Source: an uncultured Kiritimatiellota bacterium
Lineage (GTDB): Bacteria; Verrucomicrobiota; Kiritimatiellia; RFP12; UBA1067
Reading direction: 5' to 3'
DNA: 44,842 nt
NCBI GenBank assembly: GCA_934654805.1
Contig: CAKUGW010000010.1
Location: 1-44,842 of the forward strand
The translations under genes and the position numbers were made by a program. The notes under the pieces are model-generated. The model was not told the DNA's origin and searched no databases. It saw only the letters and a program-made list of their open reading frames with translations. Positions within the stretch are counted from its first letter, which is position 1; each line of letters opens with the position of its first letter. This document shows positions 22,955 through 32,403 of the stretch, one piece after another.

Positions 22955-25900
22955 CGAACATGAACCAAAGAAATATGATATCATTTGAAAGTATGAAAAA
23001 CTGTGCCTTTAAATTCGGAGTGCTCGCGATTTCCGCGGTGTTCACGTTTGGTCTCGTTGCCTCTCCCGAGCAGGATTTCGAGGCGGCCGTGAAGGCCGGC
23101 CAGCCGCTGAGCGCGGAAGCCGCGTACGTGAAGCTCGTGAAGGCGGGCAAGGCTGTCTCGCCGCGCATTCACCTGCAGGCGGCGGAGGTTGCGCGCGCGC
23201 TCGGCAAGGGCACGGCCTATGACGACCGCACGCTCCTCTATCTTCGCCTTGAGAAGGGGTGGAACGCCGACGTCGAGCAGGCGCTGTGGCGGCTGTGCTC
23301 GGCGGGTTCCGACGTCGATCTCTTCGCGCGCCTGAACGCCAACTCGAAGGCTGACCGGGCGCTTTGGTCCGTCGGGCGCGACATGCTGGGGCGCCTCGCG
23401 GCGGCGAATCGTCCGCAGGAGCTCCTGAAGCTTGCCGACCTTTTGATGTCGAAGTTCCCGCAGAAGGACCGTCTCAACAGCATTCTCGGCGTCCTTCACG
23501 ACAACAGTCGCAACTGCGGGCCGAACTATCCGAAGGCCGAGCTCGCGCAGGTGATCCTGCGCCATGCGGGCCTCGGGGCGTGCGATAACTTCTGGAATCT
23601 CCTGAGCCACGGCAACCAGCGTGACGCCTTTGCGCCGGAGTTCGCGGCGAACTACGTTGCGCGGAATGGCGGCGAGATTGCCGACGACCTTCTCGCGCGC
23701 GTGCTGGATGCGCTCGACTACAACAACGTCGACGAGGAGAAGGATGCGGCGAAGGCCGCGGCGCGCGATGCGCGCGTGACGGCCGCGAAGAAGGCCAAGA
23801 AGACGATTTTCGACGGCAAGCATCCGCAGTCCGCGCGCAAGTACGTGTGGGTGGCGGGCGGTCGCCTTCCGAAGGCGTTTTTCCCGGGGTGGAAGAAGGA
23901 CGAGCCGGCGATGGGGCTGAAGGCGCTTTACGACCGTCTCACGACGTCCGACCTCTACAAGGAGAGCGAGAACTATCGCCGGGACGTCCAGAACATGCGC
24001 AACAGCCTCATGCGCTGGAAGCGCTTTTCGGCGCAGGAGTGCGCGGCGCTCGTCAACGCCGAACCGGCGTCGTTCCCGGCCGACTGGCTGGGCGACTACA
24101 GCTCGCTCGGCAGCGTCAGCAAGGCCGTGCAGGACACGAAGTCGACTGCGCCGATTGCGAAGCTGGCGAAGAAGTATCCGAAGCAGGCCGATGCGATCTA
24201 CCGTCAGTATTTCAGCTCCTATGCGGCCGCCAACGATCAGAAGGGCGACATCGCGGCGGTGAAGCGCATTCTCATGGACATCGCGAAGCAGTCGTCCGAC
24301 TTCGGCTACGGGCCGATCGACCAGGTGGTCAGCTGGTGCAAGGGCATGTCCGTCGCCGACAAGCTCGCGCTCTTCAAGTCGGCCTATACGGTGACGGGCT
24401 GGAGCGGCACGTGGAAGGAGTTCAAGAATCGTGCGGCGCGGGGTAATGACAAGGATCCGTTTTACGGCAATGCCGAGGTCAAGACGTTCGGCGCCGCGAT
24501 GAAGGAAGGCGACCTCCCCGGCGATCCGCTCCTCAAGCTTTTCGCCCAGGCGTCGCGCGCGAAGAACGCGCCGGACATGGCCACGCTCGTGCCGGAGTTC
24601 AAGAAGCTCTGTCCGTGGAAGTACAACGAGGGCAAGACCGACCGTGACAACTGGATCGGCAACTACTTCCTGAACCGCTATTTCGAACTCGCCTGCAATG
24701 CGGCCGAGGCCGACAGCCGCAAGTACGCGGAGCTCGCGATCGAGAAGATGTCGAAGTCGGGGCCGGAGACGGGCAGGATCGAGCACTGCCTGCGCAAGGT
24801 GAAGGACGCGAACCTGTGGCTCTCCTACAACCGCGCGCGCGCCCTGGTCGTCGGCAACCACGATCCGCTCGCCGGCTATTCGGTGGCGAAGGATTCGGAG
24901 AAGCCCGCCGACGGCATCGACATGAAGAAGATGACGCCGTACAATGCCAGCCAGTATCTCCGCAACAACTGGGGCAACGTCAAGTCGGGTCCGGCGCGCG
25001 ACCAGCTCATGCTCGACTACCTGGCGTCGCGTCCGTACGCCGAGCAGAACCGCGACGGCATCAACTGGGCGCTCGCGACGGCGCAGGAATACGCCATGTG
25101 GCGCAAGGATTTCGCCGCGAAGTTCCCGGTCGATGACGCGCTCAAGCAGCTGCTCGCCGACAAGGAGCCAGTCCTCCAGTGGGATTGCTACCTGAACGTC
25201 ATTCGCCTCGCCTATCGTGCGGGCAAGTACGAGGCCGTGTCCAAGCAGTATCTGGCCTGGGCCGATTCGCTGGAGATTCAGGACCGTTTGGCCGCGTATA
25301 GCATTATCCTCGCGAACGGCGTTCAGTGCGTCCGTGAGGACGGCAAGAACACGTACTGGGATTGGTTCCCGGGCTGGGACAAGGTGCTGACGGGTCCGTA
25401 TGTGGCGGCGCTCAAGGCCGTTCCCGACACTCGTGCCGGGGTCTGCTCGTTGAATCTTGAGGGCTCTCGCTTTGACGCGATCAAGAACCGCCGCGCTGAG
25501 TTGGCGAAAGACGAGAAGAACGCCGAGGCAGTTGCGACAATTGACGCGTTTTACGAGGTGGTGACGGCGAAGCTCCTCGCGGGCATGCGCAATCCGATCG
25601 GCGACGGCTGCGAGACGATGGCCTGGCATGCTCGTCTTCGCAAGGCAGTTGAGAAGAAGGACGCCGTCGCTGCCGCGGCGATTGCCCGCCGCACGGGCGC
25701 ATCCATCATCTGTCACTGGCTGGGCGACGGCTATCTGAAGCAGGTGCTGGAGGACTTCAAGGCGTCGGGAGCCAACGAAGCGTTCTACCTCTACGTCGAC
25801 GCCGTCGCCGGCGACCAGCCGGGCTGGCTCGTGTCGCTCGCGGCCAAGTACCGCGCCGAGCTCGCCTCGACGCTCCCGGGCATCTATCCGGTCGGCGAGA

Positions 25901-28900
25901 ACGATCCGGCGTATCCGCTCTACGTGGCGGCGGACGAGCTCTCGAAGAAGAACCCGGAGCGCGCGTGGCAGATCCTGCAGGATCCGAAGAACCAGACCGT
26001 GTTCGAGCGCGAGGCGCTGAAGCTGCCGCCGGACTTCGTGATCTGGGGCGTCGAGCAGCTGCGCATGGACCGCGGCGAGAAGGACAAGCTTCTCCTGAAG
26101 GCGCGTCAGATCGCGACGGCGATTCTCGCGCAGGAGTCGAAGGTCTCGCCCGAGATGGCGGCGGCGATGGTCCTCTCCCGTGCCGAGAGCTACCGCGACC
26201 AGCGGAACTTCGAGGCCGCGAAGCTCGAGTACCAGTCGCTCCGCGACAATCCGACGTATCATGCGACCAAGTACGGCAAGAAGGCGATGTTCCGCGCGAT
26301 GGACCTGCAGATCGCGTCCGGCAACGTCCAGGGCACCGAGGCGACGCTTGAGTACTGGCTCAGCCAGAACGACCGCGAGATTCAGGCGCAGGCCCACTAC
26401 TTCATGGCGCTGATCGCGTTTGACCGCAAGGACTTCGACGAGTGCATCAAGCAGCTGCGCCAGGTCTTCGCGATCAACCTGACGCACACGGAGGGACGCT
26501 TCCTCCACGGCCGGTGGAAGCTGGCGACGAACAGCGAAGTCGACGACACGGACGTTCTCGTCGGCGACCTGACCGAGCGCAACATGATCCGTCCCGGCAG
26601 CCAGCTCACGGTCACGGTGCAGGACTCGAACCTCTCCGTCGCCGGCGGCGGTGCATCGATCCCGGTGATCGTCCGCACCGAGCCGGGCAAGGACGAGGAG
26701 CGCATCAACCTCTATCCGACGAGCCGCGACCCGTCCAACTTCAAGGGCCTCGTCGAGGTCCAGCTCGGCAAGGCGTGTCCGTCGAACCGCGTTCTCGAGG
26801 TGATCGGCGACGACACCGTTTCGTATGTGATCGATCCCGACTTCCTAAAGGAGCGCGGCCTGCCGCTGAACGAGCCGAAGCGTCTCAGGGTCGTTGACGA
26901 CGGCAAGCTCGCGATGGGTGCCGGCGCGCCGCGCACGGAGGAGAAGAAGACCGAGAAGGGCCTCAAGGACCTGCTGGACGAGGACCACAGCCTCGAGGGT
27001 ACGGGCGTTTCCAAGAGGCTCCGTCCCGGCAACCCGCTCTACGTGGTCGTGCAGGACCGTGACCGTTCGCTCGGCGGCGAGGCCGACAGCCTGCGGGTCT
27101 CGATCGAGACCAGTTCCGGCGACCGCCTCGACGACTACGAGCTCAAGGAGGAGAAGCCGTTCTCCGGCGTCTTCCGCGGCAAGATCGCGACCTCGTTGCC
27201 GCCGCCGCGCGCTTTTGCGCACGACACCGCCGCGGGCATGAATCCGGGCGATGTCATCAACAAGAACAAGAAGGGCGGCTGGAAGTCGCTCTCCGACGGG
27301 CAGCCCGGCAAGTGGTTCGAGGTCGACACGATGGGCTCCTACCTCTTCTCCGAGATCACGCTTGACACGCCGAGCGTCGAGGACGTGAAGGCGATCCAGC
27401 TCGTCGGCCGCATGGGCTCGAAGGTGATGCAGCTCGGCCGTCTCCCCGCGGCGACCGAGATGTCGAAGCTCTATCTCCGCCGTCAGCAGCAGTACGACCG
27501 CAACCCGCGTCGTTCGCTCGCGAACCTCCGCGCGTTCTGCCAGACCGACCGCGCGGCGAAGCGCCTCATCGTCGAGAAGATCGAGCACCGCGCGCTCGGC
27601 AACGGCAACGACTGGCAGACCGCGCTCTACGCCGGTCCGTTCGCCGCGCCGCAAGGGGTCGATTCGCTCCGGTTCCGCATCCAGCCGATTTCGGGCAAGA
27701 AGGACGCGCTCCGCGGTCTCTGGGTCACGTTCGCGCTGGACGGCGAGGAAATCTTCTCCGGCCAGGGCTTCAAGCTCCAGAACGCGCTCGTGACGGCGGA
27801 CCTCACGCCCGGCTGCCACCAGTTCGAGCTGGCGGTCGTCTCCAACAACCACAACGACGACTTCGACCTGGTCTGGGAGCCGATCGGGAAGGGTCCGCAG
27901 GCGTTCCCGGCCGACTGGTTCAGCGATGAGAAGCATGTGGTGCTCAAGAAGTTCGTCAAGGACCGGGTGCAGATCGTGAAGACGGCGAACGGCTTCAAGG
28001 CGGTGTTCGAGAAGCCGGTCAGGCTGCGTTCCTTCCGCTGGGAGTTTGCGGACGTGAAGAGCCCCGACGTCGCGATTTCGCGCATCAGCGCGAAGGACGA
28101 CCGCGGCGAGAACGTCCTGCCGGTCGAGAGCGACTTCTCCGACTCGCAGTCCAACAAGACGCTTGAGGTCGCGCCGGGCGACAAGATCACCGTCAAGTAC
28201 GAGGACGAGCGCACGACCTCCGGCGAGAAGAAGGTGCTGCAGCGTCAGATGGACAGCTCGTTCAACGACGCGAAGGTGCGCTTCATCTTCGAGGACACGG
28301 ACGAGAAGGGCACTGTGACGGCGTGGGACGCGTTCCGTTTCCAGCCGGGCGATTCGCTGGTGATGGCGGTCACCGATCCCGACTGCGACATTACCGACGA
28401 GGCGGACAAGATCGAGGTCTCGATCAAGAACGCGGCGGGCGAGACGTTCACCAAGAAGCTCGTCGAGTTCCAGCCGAAGTGGAGCTATGGTCGCACGGAG
28501 GATTCCTACGGCATGCACTCGGGCATCTTCATGGGCGTCCTGAAGACCTGTGAGGCGGGCAACACCAACGCGCCGGCGAAGGTGCTGCGCGTGGAGAGCG
28601 ACGACTGCCTCACCGTCAGCTACGTGGACCGCGAGAACACCGATCCGGGCGTTCCGTGCTCCCGCTCCGCGCGCATCTTCGCGGCCCGTCCGTCGCAGCC
28701 TTCGCTGACGCTCTTCGACGTCCGCAAGACGCAGGAGATCGACAAGTCGGACGACGCGAAGGTGAAGCTTGAGCGCATTCGCCGCCGTCCCGGAAACGAG
28801 AACGTCAACGTCGTCTACCGCGACGTCCTGACGGCTGCGCCGATGGACGCGAAGGCCGTGGCGACGACGAACCCGATTCCGGTCAACGTCTCCGCGGGAT

Positions 28901-30648
28901 CGATCCCGGTCCGCGTGAACGACCGTTCGCGCGCCCGTTACGCATGCTCCAAGGTGATGGTCGAGGCGGTCGCGCACAGCGAGATCGCCAAGGCCGCGGC
29001 CGAGGGACGCGATCCCGACAAGGTGACCGTGCCGCTCAAGCTTGGCGGCGGGCTGGCGCCGTTCCGCCTGACGGCGGGCGACCAGTCGCCGAAGGAAGCG
29101 CAGGCCGCGGGTACGTTCAACGGGCTCATCCAGCTGTCGCTCGGGCCGATCGATCCCAACATCGAGATTCCCGAGGACGCGCCGCCGCTCCTCTGCGTCA
29201 CGGGCTCCGACCTCATTGACATCACGGTCCTTTCCGAGGACGGGCAGCCGGTCATGAAGCGGACGCTGAAGCTCGTTTCCGACGCCTCGCTCGGCCTTTC
29301 GGACAGCACGTTCTCCGCGGAGCGCAACGAGGCGCACGTCGGCGAGAGTTTCTTCGTGAAGGTTGACGACGCCGACCGCGACGCGACCGACGAGCCGGAC
29401 AAGATCGACGCCCTTGCGATTTCCTTCAAGACGGGCGTCAAGCGTCCGCTCACCCTCACGGAGACGATGCCGCACTCCGGCATCTTCACGGGCCGCCTCC
29501 GTCCCGTCATGTTCGCGCCGGGCGAGACGATTCCGTCCGTCGCCACGGGCGGCGTCGCGTCCGCGAACGAGATCCTGACCGAGGACCGCTTCGCCGTCAG
29601 CTACGGCGACAAGGTGATCTTCACGTACAAGGACGAGCTGACGCTTCCGGGCACGCCGGCGCGGACGCTGTCCACGACGGGTACGGTCTTCTGCGGCGCG
29701 AACGGCGACGTGCGCCTCTTCTCGAAGCGCTTCACCGACCGCGACACGGCCGTGCTGGTGCAGTTCCGTCTCGCGGAGTGCCTGTTCGAGCAGGCGAAAG
29801 AGCACCGCAAGCTGAAGCAGCCCGAGAAGTCCGCCGCGGCGATCGACGAGGGCAAGTTCATCCTCGAGGAGGCGCTGAAGAACTATCCGGACAGCTCGCA
29901 CGTCGTGCAGGGCGAGTTCCTCCTCGCGAACCTCTATCAGGAGCTCGCGACCGAGGCGAAGGACGCGGAGGACATGGCGGAGGCGACCCCGCTCTACCAG
30001 GAGGCCCTCTCGCGCTTCTCGCAGATCCTCGGCACCTGGCCGGAAGGCGAGTATGCCGCCCGCAGCCAGTACCACAAGGCGCTCTGCCTCGAGATGCTGA
30101 AGGACTACAACCGCGCGTCCGAGGAGTACGTGAAGATGACGTACCTCTATCCGGAGAGCGACCTCGTCGGCGAGGCGACGATCCGTCTGGCGACGTACTA
30201 TTACACGAAGGAGAAGCGCTACGACATCTCCGGCCACATCTACCAGAACTTCCAGCAGCGCTTCCCGCAGCACAACAAGGCGGCCCGCGCGCTGTTCATG
30301 GCTGGCAGCTGCTACATCAAGCAGGCAGAGACGATCGCCGCCGACATCGAGGCTCGCAAGGCGAAGAAGGATCCGATCCCGCAGGGCTATCAGCAGAAGA
30401 TCGACGACTTCTACCGCGATGCGGTCAAGACGTTCGATTCGCTCGTCGAAACCTATCGCGAAAGCGAGTCCAAGCTCCGCGCCCAGACCCTTTACTGGGC
30501 GGGTGACGTGAGCGTCCGCCGCCACGACTACTCCAAGGCTTATCAGTACCTGAAGCGCACGGTCTTCGAGTTCCCGGAAACCGTGTGGGCCCGTCGTGCC
30601 CGCGGCCTCCTCCTGCAGGAAGGCAGGGCGTTTAAGGACTTTGAGTAA
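22951..30648 (+). CDS. Giant (2,565-residue) exported TPR / beta-sandwich / TPR protein
   Basis: The start at 22951 overlaps the previous stop and has AGAGG upstream. An alternative ATG at 22993 (MKNCAFKFGVLAISAVFTFG) gives a compact signal peptide and lies just after a TATGATATCAT box. Residues ~30-1200 are helical TPR-like repeats. Residues ~1215-2250 hold several copies of a Ca-binding-like sandwich with the pattern L-x-V-x-V-x-D-x-D...D-x-x-x-V-x-V...E...SG-x-F-x-G (e.g. LVMAVTDPDCDITDEADKIE; PHSGIFTGRL) and a PA14-like segment (~1550-1655). Residues ~2270-2563 are BamD/CpoB-like TPRs (PDSSHVVQGEFLLANLYQEL; YPESDLVGEATIRLATYYYT). It is probably a periplasmic or outer-membrane scaffold, perhaps reaching from the ExbB/ExbD motor to the surface. 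No enzyme motif was seen. Confidence 0.75.
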   Translation: MTNMNQRNMISFESMKNCAFKFGVLAISAVFTFGLVASPEQDFEAAVKAGQPLSAEAAYVKLVKAGKAVSPRIHLQAAEVARALGKGTAYDDRTLLYLRLEKGWNADVEQALWRLCSAGSDVDLFARLNANSKADRALWSVGRDMLGRLAAANRPQELLKLADLLMSKFPQKDRLNSILGVLHDNSRNCGPNYPKAELAQVILRHAGLGACDNFWNLLSHGNQRDAFAPEFAANYVARNGGEIADDLLARVLDALDYNNVDEEKDAAKAAARDARVTAAKKAKKTIFDGKHPQSARKYVWVAGGRLPKAFFPGWKKDEPAMGLKALYDRLTTSDLYKESENYRRDVQNMRNSLMRWKRFSAQECAALVNAEPASFPADWLGDYSSLGSVSKAVQDTKSTAPIAKLAKKYPKQADAIYRQYFSSYAAANDQKGDIAAVKRILMDIAKQSSDFGYGPIDQVVSWCKGMSVADKLALFKSAYTVTGWSGTWKEFKNRAARGNDKDPFYGNAEVKTFGAAMKEGDLPGDPLLKLFAQASRAKNAPDMATLVPEFKKLCPWKYNEGKTDRDNWIGNYFLNRYFELACNAAEADSRKYAELAIEKMSKSGPETGRIEHCLRKVKDANLWLSYNRARALVVGNHDPLAGYSVAKDSEKPADGIDMKKMTPYNASQYLRNNWGNVKSGPARDQLMLDYLASRPYAEQNRDGINWALATAQEYAMWRKDFAAKFPVDDALKQLLADKEPVLQWDCYLNVIRLAYRAGKYEAVSKQYLAWADSLEIQDRLAAYSIILANGVQCVREDGKNTYWDWFPGWDKVLTGPYVAALKAVPDTRAGVCSLNLEGSRFDAIKNRRAELAKDEKNAEAVATIDAFYEVVTAKLLAGMRNPIGDGCETMAWHARLRKAVEKKDAVAAAAIARRTGASIICHWLGDGYLKQVLEDFKASGANEAFYLYVDAVAGDQPGWLVSLAAKYRAELASTLPGIYPVGENDPAYPLYVAADELSKKNPERAWQILQDPKNQTVFEREALKLPPDFVIWGVEQLRMDRGEKDKLLLKARQIATAILAQESKVSPEMAAAMVLSRAESYRDQRNFEAAKLEYQSLRDNPTYHATKYGKKAMFRAMDLQIASGNVQGTEATLEYWLSQNDREIQAQAHYFMALIAFDRKDFDECIKQLRQVFAINLTHTEGRFLHGRWKLATNSEVDDTDVLVGDLTERNMIRPGSQLTVTVQDSNLSVAGGGASIPVIVRTEPGKDEERINLYPTSRDPSNFKGLVEVQLGKACPSNRVLEVIGDDTVSYVIDPDFLKERGLPLNEPKRLRVVDDGKLAMGAGAPRTEEKKTEKGLKDLLDEDHSLEGTGVSKRLRPGNPLYVVVQDRDRSLGGEADSLRVSIETSSGDRLDDYELKEEKPFSGVFRGKIATSLPPPRAFAHDTAAGMNPGDVINKNKKGGWKSLSDGQPGKWFEVDTMGSYLFSEITLDTPSVEDVKAIQLVGRMGSKVMQLGRLPAATEMSKLYLRRQQQYDRNPRRSLANLRAFCQTDRAAKRLIVEKIEHRALGNGNDWQTALYAGPFAAPQGVDSLRFRIQPISGKKDALRGLWVTFALDGEEIFSGQGFKLQNALVTADLTPGCHQFELAVVSNNHNDDFDLVWEPIGKGPQAFPADWFSDEKHVVLKKFVKDRVQIVKTANGFKAVFEKPVRLRSFRWEFADVKSPDVAISRISAKDDRGENVLPVESDFSDSQSNKTLEVAPGDKITVKYEDERTTSGEKKVLQRQMDSSFNDAKVRFIFEDTDEKGTVTAWDAFRFQPGDSLVMAVTDPDCDITDEADKIEVSIKNAAGETFTKKLVEFQPKWSYGRTEDSYGMHSGIFMGVLKTCEAGNTNAPAKVLRVESDDCLTVSYVDRENTDPGVPCSRSARIFAARPSQPSLTLFDVRKTQEIDKSDDAKVKLERIRRRPGNENVNVVYRDVLTAAPMDAKAVATTNPIPVNVSAGSIPVRVNDRSRARYACSKVMVEAVAHSEIAKAAAEGRDPDKVTVPLKLGGGLAPFRLTAGDQSPKEAQAAGTFNGLIQLSLGPIDPNIEIPEDAPPLLCVTGSDLIDITVLSEDGQPVMKRTLKLVSDASLGLSDSTFSAERNEAHVGESFFVKVDDADRDATDEPDKIDALAISFKTGVKRPLTLTETMPHSGIFTGRLRPVMFAPGETIPSVATGGVASANEILTEDRFAVSYGDKVIFTYKDELTLPGTPARTLSTTGTVFCGANGDVRLFSKRFTDRDTAVLVQFRLAECLFEQAKEHRKLKQPEKSAAAIDEGKFILEEALKNYPDSSHVVQGEFLLANLYQELATEAKDAEDMAEATPLYQEALSRFSQILGTWPEGEYAARSQYHKALCLEMLKDYNRASEEYVKMTYLYPESDLVGEATIRLATYYYTKEKRYDISGHIYQNFQQRFPQHNKAARALFMAGSCYIKQAETIAADIEARKAKKDPIPQGYQQKIDDFYRDAVKTFDSLVETYRESESKLRAQTLYWAGDVSVRRHDYSKAYQYLKRTVFEFPETVWARRARGLLLQEGRAFKDFE
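22974..22984 (+). promoter_or_regulatory. TATGATATCAT box, candidate internal promoter -10
   Basis: This 11-mer is identical to the one in the ATPase promoter (7072-7082) and lies 8 bases before the alternative start codon 22993. It could give a nearly leaderless transcript of the giant gene. No good -35 box is evident. Confidence 0.3.
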
Positions 30649-30681
30649 AAGGAAAAGTGAAAAAGTAAGAGGAGAATGAAA
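30647..30681 (+). repeat. Heptamer-periodic repeat A (purine-rich)
   Basis: Five successive 7-mers (AAAAGGA, AAAGTGA, AAAAGTA, AGAGGAG, AATGAAA) follow the stop of the giant gene. The array contains AGAGGAG, a strong ribosome-binding site, followed by ATG (30676) opening a seven-codon frame (MKPKKIG, stop 30697-30699). That frame is in phase with the next gene's start at 30706. Confidence 0.55.
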
Positions 30682-30705
30682 CCGAAAAAGATTGGATGAA
30701 CAGAG

Positions 30706-32382
30706 ATGAGAAAAACCCATACTTTTTACTTCTTAGCTTTTGCTTTTTACTTCGCGTTCGCGAATGCGAACGCGTACGCGGAGCCGATGCGCGAGTGGGA
30801 CTGGCACATGCCGGGCGAGGTCTACAAGGAACTCGAGTTCACCGACCGTGCGCAGGTCGACCGGGCGGTGAAGCTCTTCGAGCAGGCGGTGGATGCGGAG
30901 CGCCGCGGCGTCAATGTGACGGATCTCGTGCCGCGCTACCGCAACGCGGCCGGCGAATGGCGCAAGGTGCAGGTGCAGGGCGAGACGTCCGGCACCGGCA
31001 ACGAGCCGCTCCTCGCCTATGCGGTCTTCATGCAGGGCTACGCGAAGCAGCAGGCGCATGACCGCAATGAGGCGATGAAGCTCTACAACGAGGTCTTGGA
31101 CATCTATCCCGAGCAGAAGTTCATCGCCGTTCCCGCCCGCTACATGCTCTCCCGCGTGAAGCGCGAGCTCGGCGACATCAAGCAGGCGAACGCCGACCTC
31201 GAGGAGATTGTCGAGGACAAGGGCGCAGACGGACACAAGATCTTCTACAACGTGATTCGCTCCCTTGCCGGCGTCCGCTGGGGCGAGGGCAAGGCCGAAG
31301 AGGCCGCCGAGCTCTGGGAGAAGATTGTCTTCTCGCAGAAGAAGGTCGACTGGTCGCTCTGGAAGTGGTCCCGCGACGACCTGGTCCTCGCCCGCATCGT
31401 CACCCAGGACTTCGCCAACCTTGAGGCGGCGCTCTTCGCCGGGCTCGGTCCGGAGAAGAAGAAAGAGCGCGTCGGGGCGATCTGTGAGAACGCGAAGTGG
31501 GTTTCCGAAATCGACCGCTACGGACATCACGGCGTCACGGCCTACCTCGACCGCAAGTTCCCGCCCGAGAAGAAAAAGGCCGAGCGCAAGCGCGAGGTGG
31601 AGAAGATTCGCAAGGGCTACATCGCGTGGCTGGACGGCGAGAGAGGGGCCTTCGAGGGATACGACGACGGCTGGGCCTACGCGATCGCGAGGCTCCGCGC
31701 CCTCTACGGCTATGCGAAGACGGATGAGATCATGAATCGCGTCAAGGCACTCGAGCCGATGGTGAAGGGCGCCAAGCCGGACCAGATCGACGGCCGCGCG
31801 CGGACGCTCGCCTTCGAGCTCGTGAGGATCGGACAGAAGGACGCCGCGCGTTCTGCCGCTGCGATGGCGAAGAATACGCTTTATCGTCTCCACCTCCAGT
31901 ACGAGCTCGAGAGCCAGTTCCAGGAGTGGAAGGCCGCCGCGATGTACCTCACCGAGTACATCGGCACGAAGCCGCCGCCGGATCCGGGCGCGCTCAAGGG
32001 CGCGAAGTACGATCTCGCGGGGTTCTACCGCCACCGCCTCGGCGAGCCGGAGAAGGCGCTTAAGATCTATCTGGAGCTCGACGATCCGCCGCGCACCCTC
32101 TGGGCCCTTGCCGAGACATACCGCGAATGCGGAAAGAAGAAAGAGTCCTACACGACGCTCACGGAGCTGACGTCCGTCTTTCCGGACGAGGCGGCGAATG
32201 CCGTTCTCCGCTATGCGCAGTGGAAGGAGGCGGACGGCGAGAAGGAGAAGGCCATCGGCCTCTATCGCCAGCTGCTGAAGAACCCGAAGTGGAAGCAGAG
32301 CGGCGCGTCCTCGCAGGCGCACCAGGCGTTGGAACGCTTTGGCATCGCCACCGGCGGTGCCATGACGAATGAGGTCAGGTAA
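30706..32382 (+). CDS. Exported TPR protein with a repeat-derived signal peptide
   Basis: The start MRKTHTFYFLAFAFYFAFANANAYAEP has a clear but odd signal peptide. Its codons come from T-rich heptamers (30722-30756) and an inverted repeat (30753-30774). The 558-residue mature protein is mostly TPR-like helices (AYAVFMQGYAKQQAHDRNEA; MKLYNEVLDIYPEQKFIAVP; LYRQLLKNPKWKQSGASSQA) and has no enzyme motif. The start has no good Shine-Dalgarno site, but a strong one lies 30 bases upstream before a seven-codon frame in the same phase, so reinitiation or an ancestral upstream start is possible. The gene lies between the giant TPR gene and another TPR gene upstream of the ExbB homologue. It is probably a periplasmic scaffold of the same machine. 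The end (TNEVR) resembles the VR tail but lacks the AGF part. Confidence 0.75.
   Translation: MRKTHTFYFLAFAFYFAFANANAYAEPMREWDWHMPGEVYKELEFTDRAQVDRAVKLFEQAVDAERRGVNVTDLVPRYRNAAGEWRKVQVQGETSGTGNEPLLAYAVFMQGYAKQQAHDRNEAMKLYNEVLDIYPEQKFIAVPARYMLSRVKRELGDIKQANADLEEIVEDKGADGHKIFYNVIRSLAGVRWGEGKAEEAAELWEKIVFSQKKVDWSLWKWSRDDLVLARIVTQDFANLEAALFAGLGPEKKKERVGAICENAKWVSEIDRYGHHGVTAYLDRKFPPEKKKAERKREVEKIRKGYIAWLDGERGAFEGYDDGWAYAIARLRALYGYAKTDEIMNRVKALEPMVKGAKPDQIDGRARTLAFELVRIGQKDAARSAAAMAKNTLYRLHLQYELESQFQEWKAAAMYLTEYIGTKPPPDPGALKGAKYDLAGFYRHRLGEPEKALKIYLELDDPPRTLWALAETYRECGKKKESYTTLTELTSVFPDEAANAVLRYAQWKEADGEKEKAIGLYRQLLKNPKWKQSGASSQAHQALERFGIATGGAMTNEVR
30722..30774 (+). repeat. Heptamer repeat and inverted repeat inside a signal-peptide coding sequence
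   Basis: 7-mers CTTTTTA, CTTCTTA, GCTTTTG, CTTTTTA, CTTCGCG run from 30722 to 30756. They are similar to the reverse complement of the array at 30647-30681. CGCGTTCGC-GAAT-GCGAACGCG (30753-30774) follows. Together they encode the hydrophobic core and cleavage region of the signal peptide. Confidence 0.6.
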
Positions 32383-32403
32383 TTTAGAAGAGGAGAAAAG
32401 CTT

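Noticed and set aside
32368..32382. The TPR gene ending NEVR with GGTCAGGTAA as a fifth member of the VR-tail family
   Set aside because: Only about ten bases match, the AGF part is missing, and DNA after the stop differs. Probably chance.
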